A stretch of DNA of 64,000 bases from Diatrype stigma (GCA_022225965.2 JAKJXP020000051.1:248001-312000), one strand, 5' to 3'; positions 1-11,617 are shown, counted from the stretch's first letter. The notes: generated by a model from the letters alone, not told the origin. Translations and numbers: made by a program.

Positions 1-1745
1 GAACCACAGGCGAACAATCACCAAAAACAAATACGTTCGTCGCCACATATTGTTGTCGTCCTCCGAGCAGGTGTGTTATTTCTGTGATGCTCCATCGAAG
101 TCGCCGCTCGAGATAAGAGGATCGAGAACTGCGGCCGTAGCGCACGTTGTCACCGTCGCTGCTGCGCGCAAAGCCGAAGCGGAAGCCGAAGTCGAAGTCG
201 AAGTGGGAATATGCTGAAGTCGTCAAGGCCTCAACCAAGGGTACGTATGATTATACAAGATATGAGATAATGGCTTATATATGTCTGACTGGGTGGCAGG
301 CCTAACGGGAAGCAGATGAGGAGGTATAGAACATTATGCAGGGCGCAAACATGACGACAAAGGCCCAGGCCGAATGTGTAGGTAAATAGGTAGTTCAAAC
401 AATAGGTAGACTAGAGGTAGAAGTAGAGACAGCAGACAACAGACAACGTGATAGACAGCCGACGCCTACTTCAGATTGCCTATGCGATGCGAATGTTAAT
501 GCGAACTTGTGGGCTGATATGTAGGCAAGTAAGGAGAGACAAGGGTGGGCATGAAATTAAGTTGCTATGCTGGTAAGTGATAACAAGAGAGGATGATAAT
601 ATGTGGCTAATAGCAGGGAAAATAATGACCACATCAATAACAACTAATTCTAGAAACATGAAAAGTGCAGAATGGGACATGAACGTCCGGATGCGATGGA
701 ACGGGCTGAGATGGGCTTAGACTAGGTAGACCTTCGATGTTGGAACCGACTACTAGTACCTACATACATGTAGGTAGGTACCTACCTAGGTATACTAAGG
801 TTGTATGTATGGAGGTATCCAGCCGCCTGAGGTTAGGCGCGTAGGTGCGTATGTACGTATATACATACATACATAGTACCTAGCAGTCTAGAGAGGTACA
901 ATACCTGTAGAGTGGGATCCCGCAGTTACTACAGGTACCTAACCTACCGTATGTTGGTGTGTATGTACAATCCGTATTAAGGTGTTGTTGGTGTCAAGTG
1001 GTTACATAGTAGCAATCCTAGCACTGGCAGTCTGGCACTCTGGCGCCTCTGGAGTCTGGATGGGATGGATCATGGATGACTGGTATGACTGGCATGAGCA
1101 CACGCAGGGACAGCTCCAATGGATGGGTGTGACGAGATTGGACACATGGCCAGTACGTAAGTAGGTAAGTACGAAGTATGGTGCACTCGTTACTCTCCGA
1201 TAACTGGGGATACATCTATCAAAGTTTGACAGTTACTTACTTACCTTACCCTGCTGTCTGCTGTCTCTCTTGACGACATCCTGTAGATGCTATAGTGGCA
1301 CCCCCCCTCCCCCCCTCTGGAAGAACACGATATGAGAATGCTCGCGTTGGATTTAACGAACTACGTACCTTTAAATAGGTAAGGAATTACCTTACGTGCT
1401 TCTGCTGGCATATTCACTTCATCCTTTGCTTGGTATGAAACCCGCATGTATATAGGTAAGTTGGCCCCCAAAGTTCCAACTGCTGCAAACACAAAGCTTC
1501 CCGATCGTCGAGAGGGGACTTAACTTGGTATAGTATAGGAACATTGATTGGATCAGACGCCCAATAATTATTTGGCATTTTTTGCCAGTATGACGATAAT
1601 CCGTGTTTAATGTCCGTATATAATTATAAAGTGTATAATTTATACCTAGGTAGTGAATTCGTCATAAGATCGAGCTAGTTACCTGCATAGTCTGGGTACT
1701 TAGACACCTAGATAGTAGAATACTAGGTGGTTTGCTTTGCCCGTC
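1..1745. other. Intergenic, left edge of window
   Basis: I find no supportable gene here. Short open frames are under 70 codons and lack splice support or recognisable protein. Around 740-870 the sequence is dominated by short TACCTAGGTA/GTAGGTA-type palindromic words, and 160-215 carries a short GAAGTC/GAAGCC repetition. The right part is probably the 3' flank of the minus-strand LAS21-type gene. Confidence 0.6.
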
Positions 1746-4700
1746 TCACCGTGAAGAACCCAGCCAGAACAGCAGCCCCCCAAGAGCGATGTTGACGCCC
1801 AGATGCACACCGAGGCTCCACGCCATGCTATACAGGTACTTGGGCGAGAAGACCGTCCAGATGAAAAGGTGAGTCCGGAGCGCCGTGCAAGCTGCCATGA
1901 CGGCCACCAGGCTCGCCGCTGTGAACACCGTCAGTAGGCCGACGTGCTGCTTCCATACGTTCCACTGCCCGTCGCGGCTTTGCCCGCTATCCTTCGTCGT
2001 CTTGCCGCTCTCCTTGGGGATGGCTGCATCTGCTGGGCTGGGTTCCCTACCCGCAAGCAACATGAGGTTCCCCGCGCTCATCCACCACACGCTCGCTGCC
2101 CAGTTGCTGACAAGAATCAGGACTCCGACGGCCACGACGTTGAAGTCGCTGATACCGTTGTAAGCGCTAGACAGGTCGACGCCTGAAATGGCGTTGTTGC
2201 CGCCCATGGCGAAGAAGCCGGCGAACTGCAGGAGGAGCACCGTAACCGAAATCTCCAGGGACCCTAGGCCCAACGATCTTGATCCCATGAGGGCATAGAG
2301 CGCCTGAAATAACAAAAATAGGGGAATGTTGGTCGTCCGAGATTGCGTTAGGAGGAAGAGCGTTAATAGATGGTGGAGGGTCGTGCTCATCGCTATTCAG
2401 ATATTAACACACATTTGTGAGGTTCGTATTCATCAGGAAAGGGGCGGGGAGGGAGGTAATAGTCGTAGCAAGGAACACAGGGCAGATGTCATTGTATTGG
2501 TGTGCTAGGTAGTGTAACAGTGTAATAGTGTTCCAAGTTGGTGCCTAAACAGAGATCGAAAGGAGTCTTACCACATGTCTTGGAGGTCCATGCTGCTGGG
2601 CGGACAGTCAACATCACCACCGGCCAGAGCGCAGTGAGTCCCAGCCCAATGAATACAGCCCTGGCCCTAGTGACCAGATCAGGCCCGCCATCGGGGACAA
2701 ATATATCGGCGGTGCTTCTAGCGAACCCGACGACCAACTCAGGCGCATCCTCGATGGTGAATGCGAGCTTGAAGGACAGTGTCAAAAGCACCAGCCCTGA
2801 GACGAGAGATCCCGCAACGAGTATCGGGATGCCGGCGATGCTCAGTTGGCGGAAGAGCTGCCCGGCTACAAGCGAGTAGCTCGCGATGACGAGACACCAG
2901 AGCAATGCCGGCCGTGGCGCCAAGAACATGGTAACGATGTCAGGTTCGCCGGCAAACTTCTGGCCGGTCTGGTTCCAAGCTCGTATGACCCGGAAGACCG
3001 CCGTTGCTAGCAGGGCTACTGGTAATGCGGAACGATGGATAGTGCCAGGAGGTCTGGTGCCAAATCTAACTTCGAGTGAGCTTCGTGGCCGGTGGAGCAA
3101 AAGGGGGTGAGGGTATCGTCACCTTTTGACGCCGAGGGACAAAAGCCAGGCCGAAGTGGTCCAGTACCAGAAATGTTGTTCCTCTTCGACGTAACTGCTA
3201 GCGAACATCATGACGCCATATAGAACCGTTATAAGACTGAACGGGAGCCAGCCACTAGTGCCGACCGTAGATAACATCGCGAGTGAGGCAATGGCTGCAC
3301 CAAGCGCTACCGTAGCAGCCATTGCGCCACTAATCAGCCGGTTCATATCGTAGTTGCTAGCCATGGTAGTCATCAACGTTTGAGCCTTGTTGAGCCACTG
3401 CTATCAGTTAGTATAAATGAGCAGGTGTCTAATCTGACCCAACATGTCTGACCTTGAAGACATCCGAAGTCCATTTGTCCCAGGACTCCGACGAGCTCGG
3501 TGATTCGGCCTGGAATGCGGCGGTGGCAGCATCTTCGATTAGGGCCCATTCACCCGCCAACTCCCCCGCCGTGGAAGGGAGTTGGGAGCATTGTCTACTC
3601 TGCAGCCGACAGGCATTTGTAGAGCTGCCAAAAGCAGCCGCGATGATATCAAAGATCTGCACTGCGTTCTGCGTAAGAAGATGGAGTTGGTCCTCCCCTA
3701 CGGAGAGTTAGCAAACGACGCTTGATGTCTTCGAGAATACAATTTACTTTGCGGCCAAAAAGGCAGGAAGTCGGGAATGAATGCGCCGAGGTTATTTTTG
3801 GGGTTCGGGAACCCGAGAAGAGCACCTAACGTGGGTGCCAGGTCGGACTGTTCGACGACGGCGTAGTACTGGAAATCCTCGACAAAGTCCGCCGGGGCCT
3901 TCACAGGCCTGGAAATAGCTCGGAGCTTTGGCGACACAAAGGTCAGGGCCGCCGACGTCTCGCCCGGGGAAGATGCGCCATGGTTGCCGGCGTCATTCAT
4001 GCCATGGTCTCCAACCAAGACAAGGAGGGTCGACTCGAGATGAGGATGGGTGTTCATGGCTTCGTATATCTCGCGAACGATGCCGTCCATCTCACGCTGT
4101 TTAGGAAGCATATTGGGGCCTCGAGGACCAGTCTTGTGGCCGATATGATCGAGGCCGAGATAATGCAGCACCATGGTGTTCCAATCATCATTCCGCAGCT
4201 CGCCAGAAACATGTCTCGTGACATTGTTGTCCACCTCGGTGAAGTCGGAAACGAAAAAGCTCGACGTGCCGTCGGCACGATCGAAAGTACCCGGAAACAA
4301 CTTCAGCCAAGTGTCGTCGCCGTACATGACCAGCTTCCCGGACCCCTTTGCCCTCATCTGCGCTAGCCATGTGTCCTGGGCGGCTAACGTGGAGGATGTG
4401 TCGGCCTCGTCAAAACTCAGTATGGCGTCGAGGAACGAAGGCGTGGAACCGGTGGTAATCGCCTTGATGCGCGGCATCGTAATGGTAGGAGAGGTAGCGT
4501 GGGCGGTATAGGGCATAGCGACGCCATTGGCGATCAGCCTGGTGTTGGTGTTAATGGACTAGGCCATCCATGGTCGCAGGACCGCAAGATCGTATCATGA
4601 ACCGTTGCAATATGATCCGGTAATGTGCAAGAAGCTTACTGTTGTGTATATTCGAAACCGGAGCCATTGAGGTATACGAAATCACTAGCCGTGCCCGTCA

Positions 4701-5084
4701 ATTAGTACACTGACATGAGCATACACGCATATACTTCCCATCGCATTCCTGCCCCTTCCCCCACCCGCTTTGTGATGCGACGTGACGTTGAGGCAGGACT
4801 GCAACAGCAAGGGGAAGACGAAGTGAAAGGGACACATACCTGCGCAGAGCATCAACGACCATGAAAATGACACGGTCGAACGGGGCTTCCGGCGGCGGCC
4901 CGGATACCACAGACTGATACTCGGCCAGTCCCGGCAAGAAAGGCTTGTAAGGGAAGAAACCGGTGGCGAAGACGAGGATGGCGGCGGGAATCAGCAGATT
5001 GGCGACGATCAGGAGAATGGTCGAGATGGGAATGAAGCCAGGTCCACGTCCATGTCCAAGTCCATGTTCATGTTGGCGGTACAT
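1746..5084 (-). CDS. LAS21: GPI ethanolamine phosphate transferase 2 (LAS21/GPI7 family)
   Basis: Probable ER-membrane enzyme that adds ethanolamine phosphate to the second mannose of the GPI anchor precursor. I read seven exons: 4840-5084, 4640-4684, 3748-4558, 3453-3697, 3123-3397, 2572-3080 and 1746-2392, about 925 codons, near the family's usual size. The start is the ATG at 5084; longer upstream frames lack an ATG. An N-terminal membrane segment is followed by the phosphodiesterase-like luminal domain with VVDALRSDFVY, the TITMPRIKAITTG motif, LGLDHIGHKTGP and a GDHGM metal-binding motif. The C-terminal half is a run of hydrophobic segments ending near a short Ser-Arg tail. Six introns fit GT-AG, but the exon 2/exon 3 junction is out of phase by my reading (see findings), so that small exon is the least certain part. 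Confidence 0.88.
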
Positions 5085-5800
5085 ATCCACCACCGGGTAG
5101 GAGCTTAATACGTTGAAAGGAGCGTGTACGGAATAATTGGTGATTGTCGATGGACGTGAAATTCGAACCGCGCCATTGCAGTGCTTTTCGGTGTTGCTGA
5201 CCTTCAAGGTCCCAGCAGGGTGTCTGGGTGTACGAAGTACGATACGATACCCATAGCAAAAAAGACACGGGTCTAAAGCTGAGCTCCTAAGGCTAAGGTA
5301 GCGCTACAAGGTTAATTGGTGGAGCACATGTCAGCGCAGGCCTATGGATGCACTGATGAAAGCACGGATGGACGCACGGATGGACGCACTGATGCACTAT
5401 AAAGTGCCTACATCATGCCGCTGCAGGGGTTCCCCAGGAATCTCTACTACGTATGGAGCTGACGTCAATCCCGGGGCTAGAATTCAATCGAATGACGGAT
5501 CGGGGCTCGGTCCCGGCCGTGTCACCGGGCACATGTAGGTCCCGAGGTCCCAACCGAAGGTTCTATGTGTGGGGTAGGTGTTCTCCCCATACAGTTACCT
5601 ACATATGTATGTACCTACATATAGGTACTGTACCCATACTTACCCAGGTCCCTAGGATCTACTCCAGGACAGAGGCGAGGGGCATTCAGCTTCAAGCTTT
5701 CTCTTCAGTATCTACCTACCTAGTATTATAATAAATAACTACTAAATGCAAAGAACACCATCTCGACTGGGTGGAAACTAACGAGCATCAATCAATAAGT
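5085..5800. promoter_or_regulatory. Divergent intergenic region between LAS21 and the 610-aa gene
   Basis: This shared upstream region separates two outward-facing genes. It contains a short imperfect 12-bp repetition (GGATGGACGCAC-like) at about 5340-5400 and several ACCTACATA words at 5590-5640. I cannot assign a TATA box or a named factor site. Confidence 0.4.
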
Positions 5801-7633
5801 ATGCCTACCGACAGCAGTGATCCCCCGGGCGATGACGATTATAGACGGAAGAATCGTTTCATCCGCTTCAAGGATCACGTTGACAATAAGATATACCGCG
5901 GCTATGAGATCTGGAGTTCCCTGTTGTGGTCGCCGTCGCCGTCATCATCGCCGTCGCGTCCTGACAAAGGAACTCAGAACAGTTCCTCGCCACCCTCATC
6001 CCCATACACACCCACATCTACACCCTCCTCACTCTCATCTACACCATCACCACTACCAGTTGCCTCTCTTGACGAGGTCCTCTCAACGTCTTCTTTCCCC
6101 AACCCAAGACACCCAAGGCTACCCATCGATAAGGACGGCCACCAAGGGCCGGGAACTGTAGAAGAGGTCTACAACTGGGCTGTGAACTCGCCTTACTCCC
6201 CGCTCAACTTGCAGCATCTACGCCAACCCGTTCCACGGGACCTTACCCAACATGACGCCCCTCACGTCTTTCAGTACTCCTTCAGCTTCACCTTCCCCCC
6301 CTGGTCCTCTTCCTCGGATTCATCGCCCTGGTCGTTCCCGTCGTCACCATCATCAGACTCGTCCTTTTCATCATCACCAGACCCGCAGTTCACGTTCCGT
6401 GACGCATTCACCGACCTGCTTTGGTATACCATGTGGCACCATCTGCCCGATCTGCAGGACACGCAGCGGCGCTGGGGGTTCTCCGGATCCCGGCCCGAGC
6501 AAGGCTTGCACGTGGCCGACTGGACCGCGTATCTCGGGTACCATGGACTGTGGTACGTGTACTTCCCACGTCTCTTCGATCGAATGCACTTGACGCCAGG
6601 GCTCCATCCGGACAGGACCCCCGAACTATTGTTTCAGGGCCCTGACCATTGGGTCAGGGTCTGTGAACGCCTTCGAGGGGATATTGAGAACGCAACATTC
6701 ACGCCGCGGCTGTGGTTCAAGCCGACGAGCGGGGATGGTAGAGGCGGAGGCGTAGGCAACGCGTTCAGGGGATGGGATAAGGTCTGGGGTTGGGGTCAGA
6801 AACGAGAAGTGTTTGCTACGGCTGCTGCTGCTGCCGCCGCCGCCGAGGCCGCCGCTGCCGCTGCCGATATCGACGAGGCTTTCAAGACACTGCATGACCG
6901 CAAGTATGGAGTTATGTCACCATCCAGATCACCATCCACATTGTCGCCACAATCCGAAGTGGAAGAGGACCTCTACAACTCACTCGCCACCAACCTCCGG
7001 GATACAGGGGACCAGCAGCCAAAAGCGATCGCCAGCAGCAGCAGCAGAAACAGCAGCAGAAACAATGCCGCCACGGCTGCTACCTCAGAGAAAGCACAAG
7101 AAGATCACGAGATACCCAGCTTTGAGACGACCGAGACGATCGAGAATAGCGATGGAGGGAAGACAGTCAAGGCGATTCGGCACGATGTGGACAAAACAAA
7201 TGGACAGATCAAGGTTGTTACGACAATCACGACCAAGCGATACGACGCTAAGGGTAACCTCATCTCGAATGAGAGTCACATGACACGCAGGCGGGAGTGG
7301 TCTTCTCTCAATTCGCCCTCTTCTTTCTCTTTTCCTTCCTATGCATGGGGCAGAAGCAGCAGCAGCGAAAGTAGTTCTGGGAGCGGAGGGGGTTATTCTC
7401 ACCATAGCCTCATCCCTTTCGATGTTTGGGTTGCTAGTCATGGGCCCTGGCGGGACTTCAAGGCAGAGAACACTGGAACGTTGACGGAGAGGACCAAGAC
7501 CCAGCAACAGCAAGAGGAAGTGGATAGTGAGCAGAAGCAGCGAGAGGCTCGGGAGGCATACTGGACGTCGGTAGAGAAGATCCGACAACAAGAGGGCAAC
7601 AATAAGAAGAGCGGGTGGTTTTGGACGAAGTGA
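5801..7633 (+). CDS. Conserved fungal protein of unknown function, low-complexity rich
   Basis: Single-exon frame of 610 codons. The first in-frame ATG is at 5801; the frame extends upstream only to a GTG at 5771, so 5801 is taken as the start. The N-terminus has a charged segment with FKDHVDNKIYRGYEIW, then a Ser/Pro-rich linker (about residues 45-100). A compact aromatic-rich region follows at about 200-320 (LLWYTMWHHLPDL, YHGLWYVYFPRLFDRM), then an Ala tract near 345-365. A Lys/Thr-rich beta-like stretch follows (residues about 440-490, with VKAIRHDVD and KVVTTITTKRYDAKGN), then a Gln/Glu-rich coiled-coil-like tail. I do not recognise a catalytic motif or a membrane segment. The uninterrupted length and the non-repetitive aromatic block argue it is real. 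Confidence 0.75.
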   Translation: MPTDSSDPPGDDDYRRKNRFIRFKDHVDNKIYRGYEIWSSLLWSPSPSSSPSRPDKGTQNSSSPPSSPYTPTSTPSSLSSTPSPLPVASLDEVLSTSSFPNPRHPRLPIDKDGHQGPGTVEEVYNWAVNSPYSPLNLQHLRQPVPRDLTQHDAPHVFQYSFSFTFPPWSSSSDSSPWSFPSSPSSDSSFSSSPDPQFTFRDAFTDLLWYTMWHHLPDLQDTQRRWGFSGSRPEQGLHVADWTAYLGYHGLWYVYFPRLFDRMHLTPGLHPDRTPELLFQGPDHWVRVCERLRGDIENATFTPRLWFKPTSGDGRGGGVGNAFRGWDKVWGWGQKREVFATAAAAAAAAEAAAAAADIDEAFKTLHDRKYGVMSPSRSPSTLSPQSEVEEDLYNSLATNLRDTGDQQPKAIASSSSRNSSRNNAATAATSEKAQEDHEIPSFETTETIENSDGGKTVKAIRHDVDKTNGQIKVVTTITTKRYDAKGNLISNESHMTRRREWSSLNSPSSFSFPSYAWGRSSSSESSSGSGGGYSHHSLIPFDVWVASHGPWRDFKAENTGTLTERTKTQQQQEEVDSEQKQREAREAYWTSVEKIRQQEGNNKKSGWFWTK

Positions 7634-8032
7634 AAAGAGGCGAATATGCTAGGATACCCCGCGTTGCGCTTATTTCGTTGACATCTTGTACGTTGCGCAC
7701 CATTCAATGCCGGCTGTTCGTCTATATCTTTGTTCATCCTGGGATAGGGGGAGGGGAGGGGGGCGTCATCGTGGGTATATCTATGGCGAGTACGTAGTTA
7801 GAAGATACTCTACTCAGCCTGTCTTTAGTCAGATTTTCCGTGCTATATACTCAATACAACACTTCACATGGCAGTTTCTCGGTTGTTGGATTCAAGTAAG
7901 CAGTAGTCCAGTTTGTTCTTCGGATACGACAAGCCCAGTAGATTATTTTGATCCTCAGAATCCATTGTTGGGTACTTAGCTAGGTAGCCTTGACTGGCTT
8001 AAAGAATAAATAAATCTTCATCTTCTACGTGG
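7634..8032. other. Convergent 3' intergenic region
   Basis: It lies between the 3' ends of two converging genes, the 610-aa protein and NOP4. A GGGGGAGGGGAGGGGGG tract sits near 7745-7762. No gene is visible. It presumably holds both 3' UTRs and polyadenylation signals; AATAAATAAAT near 8005-8016 could serve either strand. Confidence 0.5.
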
Positions 8033-10402
8033 TCAACGGCGGATCTGTGCCTTCTTCTTCCGGACCATCCTTTTCCTTGCAATAATTTTCTGCTTTAAAG
8101 CATCCTCTTCGCCATTCTCACGAGAACCACCATCGGCATCACCCTTCTCTACATCATCCGCCCCTATCCTCCCCTTCTTGTCGTTCTGCCGTTTGTCCTT
8201 GGACACCGCGAAGTCCTTGCCCTTCGGCGGCACGCCCTTCGCGCCTCTTTTCCCCCGTTTCCCCTTTTCCACCGTCTGCTCTTCCTCTTCCTCTACCTCT
8301 TCATCATCATCATCTCCTTCAGCCTTCTTCTCATGCGTGTTCCCCACCCGCGATTTCGCCTCTAGTTCCTTGCGCCTGTTGACGACCTGGGCATTCTCGA
8401 TGGCGAATTCGGCGATGAGGCGCTGGGTCTTGCCCGCGCGCCCGCCCGTGCTCGCCGCACTGCTCTTCAGGGCGTGGCCGTTGAGCCAGCGCAGGCCCAT
8501 GAGCGCCCACCGGTGGGACGTGTACTCGACGAAACCATAACCGCGGCTGCGGGCGGCACCGTCCTCGATATCGGCGTTGCTGGCGTTCACGTTGACCTTG
8601 CTGCCCTGGCGGTTCTCGAAGACGATCTTGGCCTGCTTGACGATGCCCTTGCCCTTCTCGCGGCGGCGACGCTCGGCCTCGCGGTCGTCGGCCCCGCCGC
8701 GCGCCTTCTCCTCGGCGCTCAGCGGCTGGCGCTTGCCTCCGGCGACATCCTTTGCGAACTCGACGATGGCCTCCCGCGCCAGCGCCTTGAGATCCCGGGC
8801 CGCTAGGTCGCGTGGGATGTTACGAATCGCAAGCCGCGTAAGGCTCAAGTGCAGACTGGGGTTACCCTGGATCAGTTTCTTGCGCTGCGCCGCGCTCTGT
8901 TCGCGGATTCGGACCTCAGTCGGCGACAGCGCCGCGTACAGCGGCGAGCTGGCCGGGATCGTGCCCTCCGAGAGGAGGTACAGCCGCCGCTTGTCCTTCT
9001 CTCGCCGCGTCACGGCGCCCGACTCGGCTAACCGTGTCGCCTCGTCCTTGCTCACAGCCTGCGAGACCTGCACAATGCGCCCCTCGATAGTGTACTTGCC
9101 CTCGAGATCGGCCATCTCGTCTTGCAAGATCGAGCGCTTTCCTTTGAGCAGCGGTTGCTGCTGTTGCTGGGGGGCGCCTTTCAGGCAGGTCTTGAAATCA
9201 CTATCGTTGACGAAGCAGACGAAGCCTGTGCCGGCTGGCCGATCTGTAGCCCGGTCGACGACGGTACGGGCATACCGGATCGGACCGAACTGTTCGAAAT
9301 GGGACTTCAGCTGCTCATCGGTGGTTGAGAAGGGGAGATTCCGGATGAAGATGGTGGCGCTGTTGTCGGTGGTCGTGACTTTCTTAGGGGCTTGGGGGCG
9401 CCCGTCTGACCCTGCCTCCTCGTCTTCTGCTTCCGAATTTTCATCGTTGCTATCCTCTTCCTCCAGGTTTTGCATGTGATTCTTCATGAAGTTTTTCAGA
9501 TCCGCATCTAAATCGTCATCTTCATCGTTCTCTTTCTCTTTCACATCGTCCTCATCGTCGTCCTTTTCTATTTCGCTCTGACCTTCTTCCTCCCCCTCTT
9601 CACTGGGGGTATCTTCTTCTCCCGCCGCTGGGCCATCCTTCGGGTTCTGCTGTTCCCACTGCTTCTTGTCGACGGCCCAATCGACAGCCAGAGTCCTCCC
9701 ATCGACCACCTTACTATTGACGGACTCGATGGCCGCCTCGGCATTCTTGCGACCGCGAATGGTGACGAAGCCAAAGCCGGAGAGCTTTCCTTTGTTTTGG
9801 GGAAGATCGGCGAATTTGACCTTGCCATAGCTGCGGAATAGGGCAGCGAGTTGATCGGATGTCTTGATGCTCCAGGGCAGATTTCGCACAATCAACTTAG
9901 GGGCTTTCCGAGCTTCGGCGAGGGTAGTCTGTCTTTCTTGCTTCTTCTCGGTAGCCTGTACCATAGCGGCACCCTGGCGGTGACGGGGTTCGGCGACCTC
10001 GAGAATCAGGGGCCTGCCGTCGAGCTTCTGCTTCTGCAGCTTCTCCTTGGCATCCTTTGCATCGTCGGCGTCAGTGAAAGTGACGAACCCGTAGCCTCTT
10101 GATGCCTTCGTCTTGGGGTCGAGAATGACGGTCGCGTGCTTGACCGGGAAATGTTGCGAGAAGAAGTCGGTTAAGCTCGCATCGGTTGCGGTGGGCGGTA
10201 GCGATCTCACAAAGAGCGACCTACTGGAATCGACCCGGACTTTTTTAGACGGACGCTTGGCCTCCGGAGCATGTTCGGGTTCATCCTCGAGTTGCGCCGT
10301 GATTTCCGCGCTGTTCTGGGCTTGCGCCAGTTTTGCCAGTTCTGCCAGTTCTGAAGGGTCGCTCGTTTCTGCGGGTTCCACCCTGCGTCTCTTGCTCCCC
10401 AT
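8033..10402 (-). CDS. NOP4: Nucleolar RNA-binding protein with four RRMs (Nop4/RBM28 family)
   Basis: Intronless frame of 789 codons from ATG at 10402. Nop4 is an essential factor of 60S ribosomal subunit assembly and 27S pre-rRNA processing in the nucleolus. The order of domains matches the family: RRM1 at about 62-138 (LFVRSLPP and RGYGFVTF as RNP2/RNP1), RRM2 at about 169-245 (LIVRNLPW, SGFGFVTI), a long Glu/Asp-rich linker at about 255-340, RRM3 at about 348-430 (IFIRNLPF, GTGFVCF) and RRM4 from about 519 (LAIRNIP, RGYGFVEY). The C-terminus is Lys/Arg-rich, as expected for nucleolar targeting. Length is close to fungal orthologues, and I see no break. Confidence 0.93.
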   Translation of the reverse strand: MGSKRRRVEPAETSDPSELAELAKLAQAQNSAEITAQLEDEPEHAPEAKRPSKKVRVDSSRSLFVRSLPPTATDASLTDFFSQHFPVKHATVILDPKTKASRGYGFVTFTDADDAKDAKEKLQKQKLDGRPLILEVAEPRHRQGAAMVQATEKKQERQTTLAEARKAPKLIVRNLPWSIKTSDQLAALFRSYGKVKFADLPQNKGKLSGFGFVTIRGRKNAEAAIESVNSKVVDGRTLAVDWAVDKKQWEQQNPKDGPAAGEEDTPSEEGEEEGQSEIEKDDDEDDVKEKENDEDDDLDADLKNFMKNHMQNLEEEDSNDENSEAEDEEAGSDGRPQAPKKVTTTDNSATIFIRNLPFSTTDEQLKSHFEQFGPIRYARTVVDRATDRPAGTGFVCFVNDSDFKTCLKGAPQQQQQPLLKGKRSILQDEMADLEGKYTIEGRIVQVSQAVSKDEATRLAESGAVTRREKDKRRLYLLSEGTIPASSPLYAALSPTEVRIREQSAAQRKKLIQGNPSLHLSLTRLAIRNIPRDLAARDLKALAREAIVEFAKDVAGGKRQPLSAEEKARGGADDREAERRRREKGKGIVKQAKIVFENRQGSKVNVNASNADIEDGAARSRGYGFVEYTSHRWALMGLRWLNGHALKSSAASTGGRAGKTQRLIAEFAIENAQVVNRRKELEAKSRVGNTHEKKAEGDDDDEEVEEEEEQTVEKGKRGKRGAKGVPPKGKDFAVSKDKRQNDKKGRIGADDVEKGDADGGSRENGEEDALKQKIIARKRMVRKKKAQIRR

Positions 10403-10805
10403 TGTGAATAGAACTTGGTTGTAGATTTGGCGGTTGATGCTTGCTACTTATAACTTCAAGTATATACAAGTATATAAGTAAAGACAGACGAATTTGTAGT
10501 GAAAGAACGGTGCTAGAAAAATTCGATTATCTTCCTAATGCAGTTCCCAGCTTGCGACGATGGAGCGAGCCACTTCCTACAGGTACTGGGTCGGAATGAT
10601 CTGAGTAGGACGGAGGAAAAAATAAAGTGGAATCCGATCTCCGATAAGATGGATAAGAAATAAGACTTGCTGCACTAACCATGTCAGGCTAGCCGCGTCG
10701 ATATGTGGCTGAACGCACTAATGGTTGTCCCAGCAGCAATCACGGAAAATAACGAGCTGAATACGATAAGCCACAGCGCTGGTGTGCTATTGACTAATTC
10801 AATCG
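10403..10805. promoter_or_regulatory. Upstream region of NOP4
   Basis: It covers the presumed promoter and 5' UTR of the minus-strand NOP4 gene. There are repeated ATATACAAGTATATAAGTA words at about 10457-10480. No coding sequence is supported. Confidence 0.4.
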
Positions 10806-11067
10806 TACGAAGGTCGCGGCCACAATTGTTGATCATAGGCCCATGTCTGGGTATGTGCGAATAGCAAATGAGATATAAGGGATACTGTATTAAGGCTTAG
10901 CGCTTCCAGTGGCTCAAGCCAGTATATGGCATTACTTCCAGGTCTTAAGCCCACTGAAGCATAGCGCTCATACTGCGCTAACTGATTTAAGGGTTAAGTG
11001 CGGCTCAATTATTACGTACTGTGGCTATATGGGCATGTTATCAACAATTGTGGCCGCGACCTTCGTA
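10806..11067. mobile_element. MITE-like element with ~27-bp terminal inverted repeats and TA flanks
   Basis: The left end at 10808-10834 begins CGAAGGTCGCGGCCACAATT. Its reverse complement occurs at 11039-11065, matching over about 26 bases without mismatch, with weaker similarity continuing inward. The element is about 258 bp with no coding capacity. A TA dinucleotide flanks both ends (10806-10807 and 11066-11067), the target-site pattern of Tc1/mariner/pogo (Fot1-like) elements. Size, inverted ends and lack of a frame fit a non-autonomous MITE. The parent family is inferred, not shown. Confidence 0.8.
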
Positions 11068-11617
11068 GTGGGCTAACTAAGCCTTCAGCGGTGGGTTGTA
11101 TACAAACATCCCCTCGGCGAATCGATGCGCGTCACTCTTCATTCTCCATACCTACCCTTCTTAGCCTTGTGTATTTTACATTCATGTATGTACTTCACAC
11201 TCGGATATTTCGACGTTGGTAAGGATCGGTTGTTGTAGGCTTGGATCTCCATTGTAGGTATCATCTTATTCTTGCGTAACTGATCGAACACATCGTCGCA
11301 ATCTCACAGCTCAGCGCTCAGCTACCGATATACGCAGTCTCGCATCGACTGTGTTTACACCGTTATTTACTTTGACCACCCCCCACCATCCCAACATACT
11401 GGCCCGGACCAGCTGCTCGAATCATCATTACGCCCGGCCAAATCAACATTCATGCGCCTCGAAACCGATCGTACTTCCCTAATACGCTATACGCCATACG
11501 ATATACGATATAGCATAACCACGCCGTGAAGGACCAGCATATGCGCCCATTTTCACAGACACATGTCTAATTATATCAACTTGCACACAACTAGACAGTA
11601 GATTGCAGACAGCCACA
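11068..11617. promoter_or_regulatory. Upstream region of condensin gene
   Basis: It lies between the MITE-like element and the condensin start codon. It is pyrimidine-rich in places (11375-11400, ACCACCCCCCACC) with ATACGATATACGATATAG near 11490-11515. No gene is supported. Confidence 0.4.

Noticed and set aside
5771..5800. Upstream extension of the 610-aa protein
   Set aside because: The codon at 5771 is GTG; the first ATG in frame is 5801.
11603..11617. Five-codon extension of the condensin protein
   Set aside because: It would start with TTG; ATG 11618 is the natural start.
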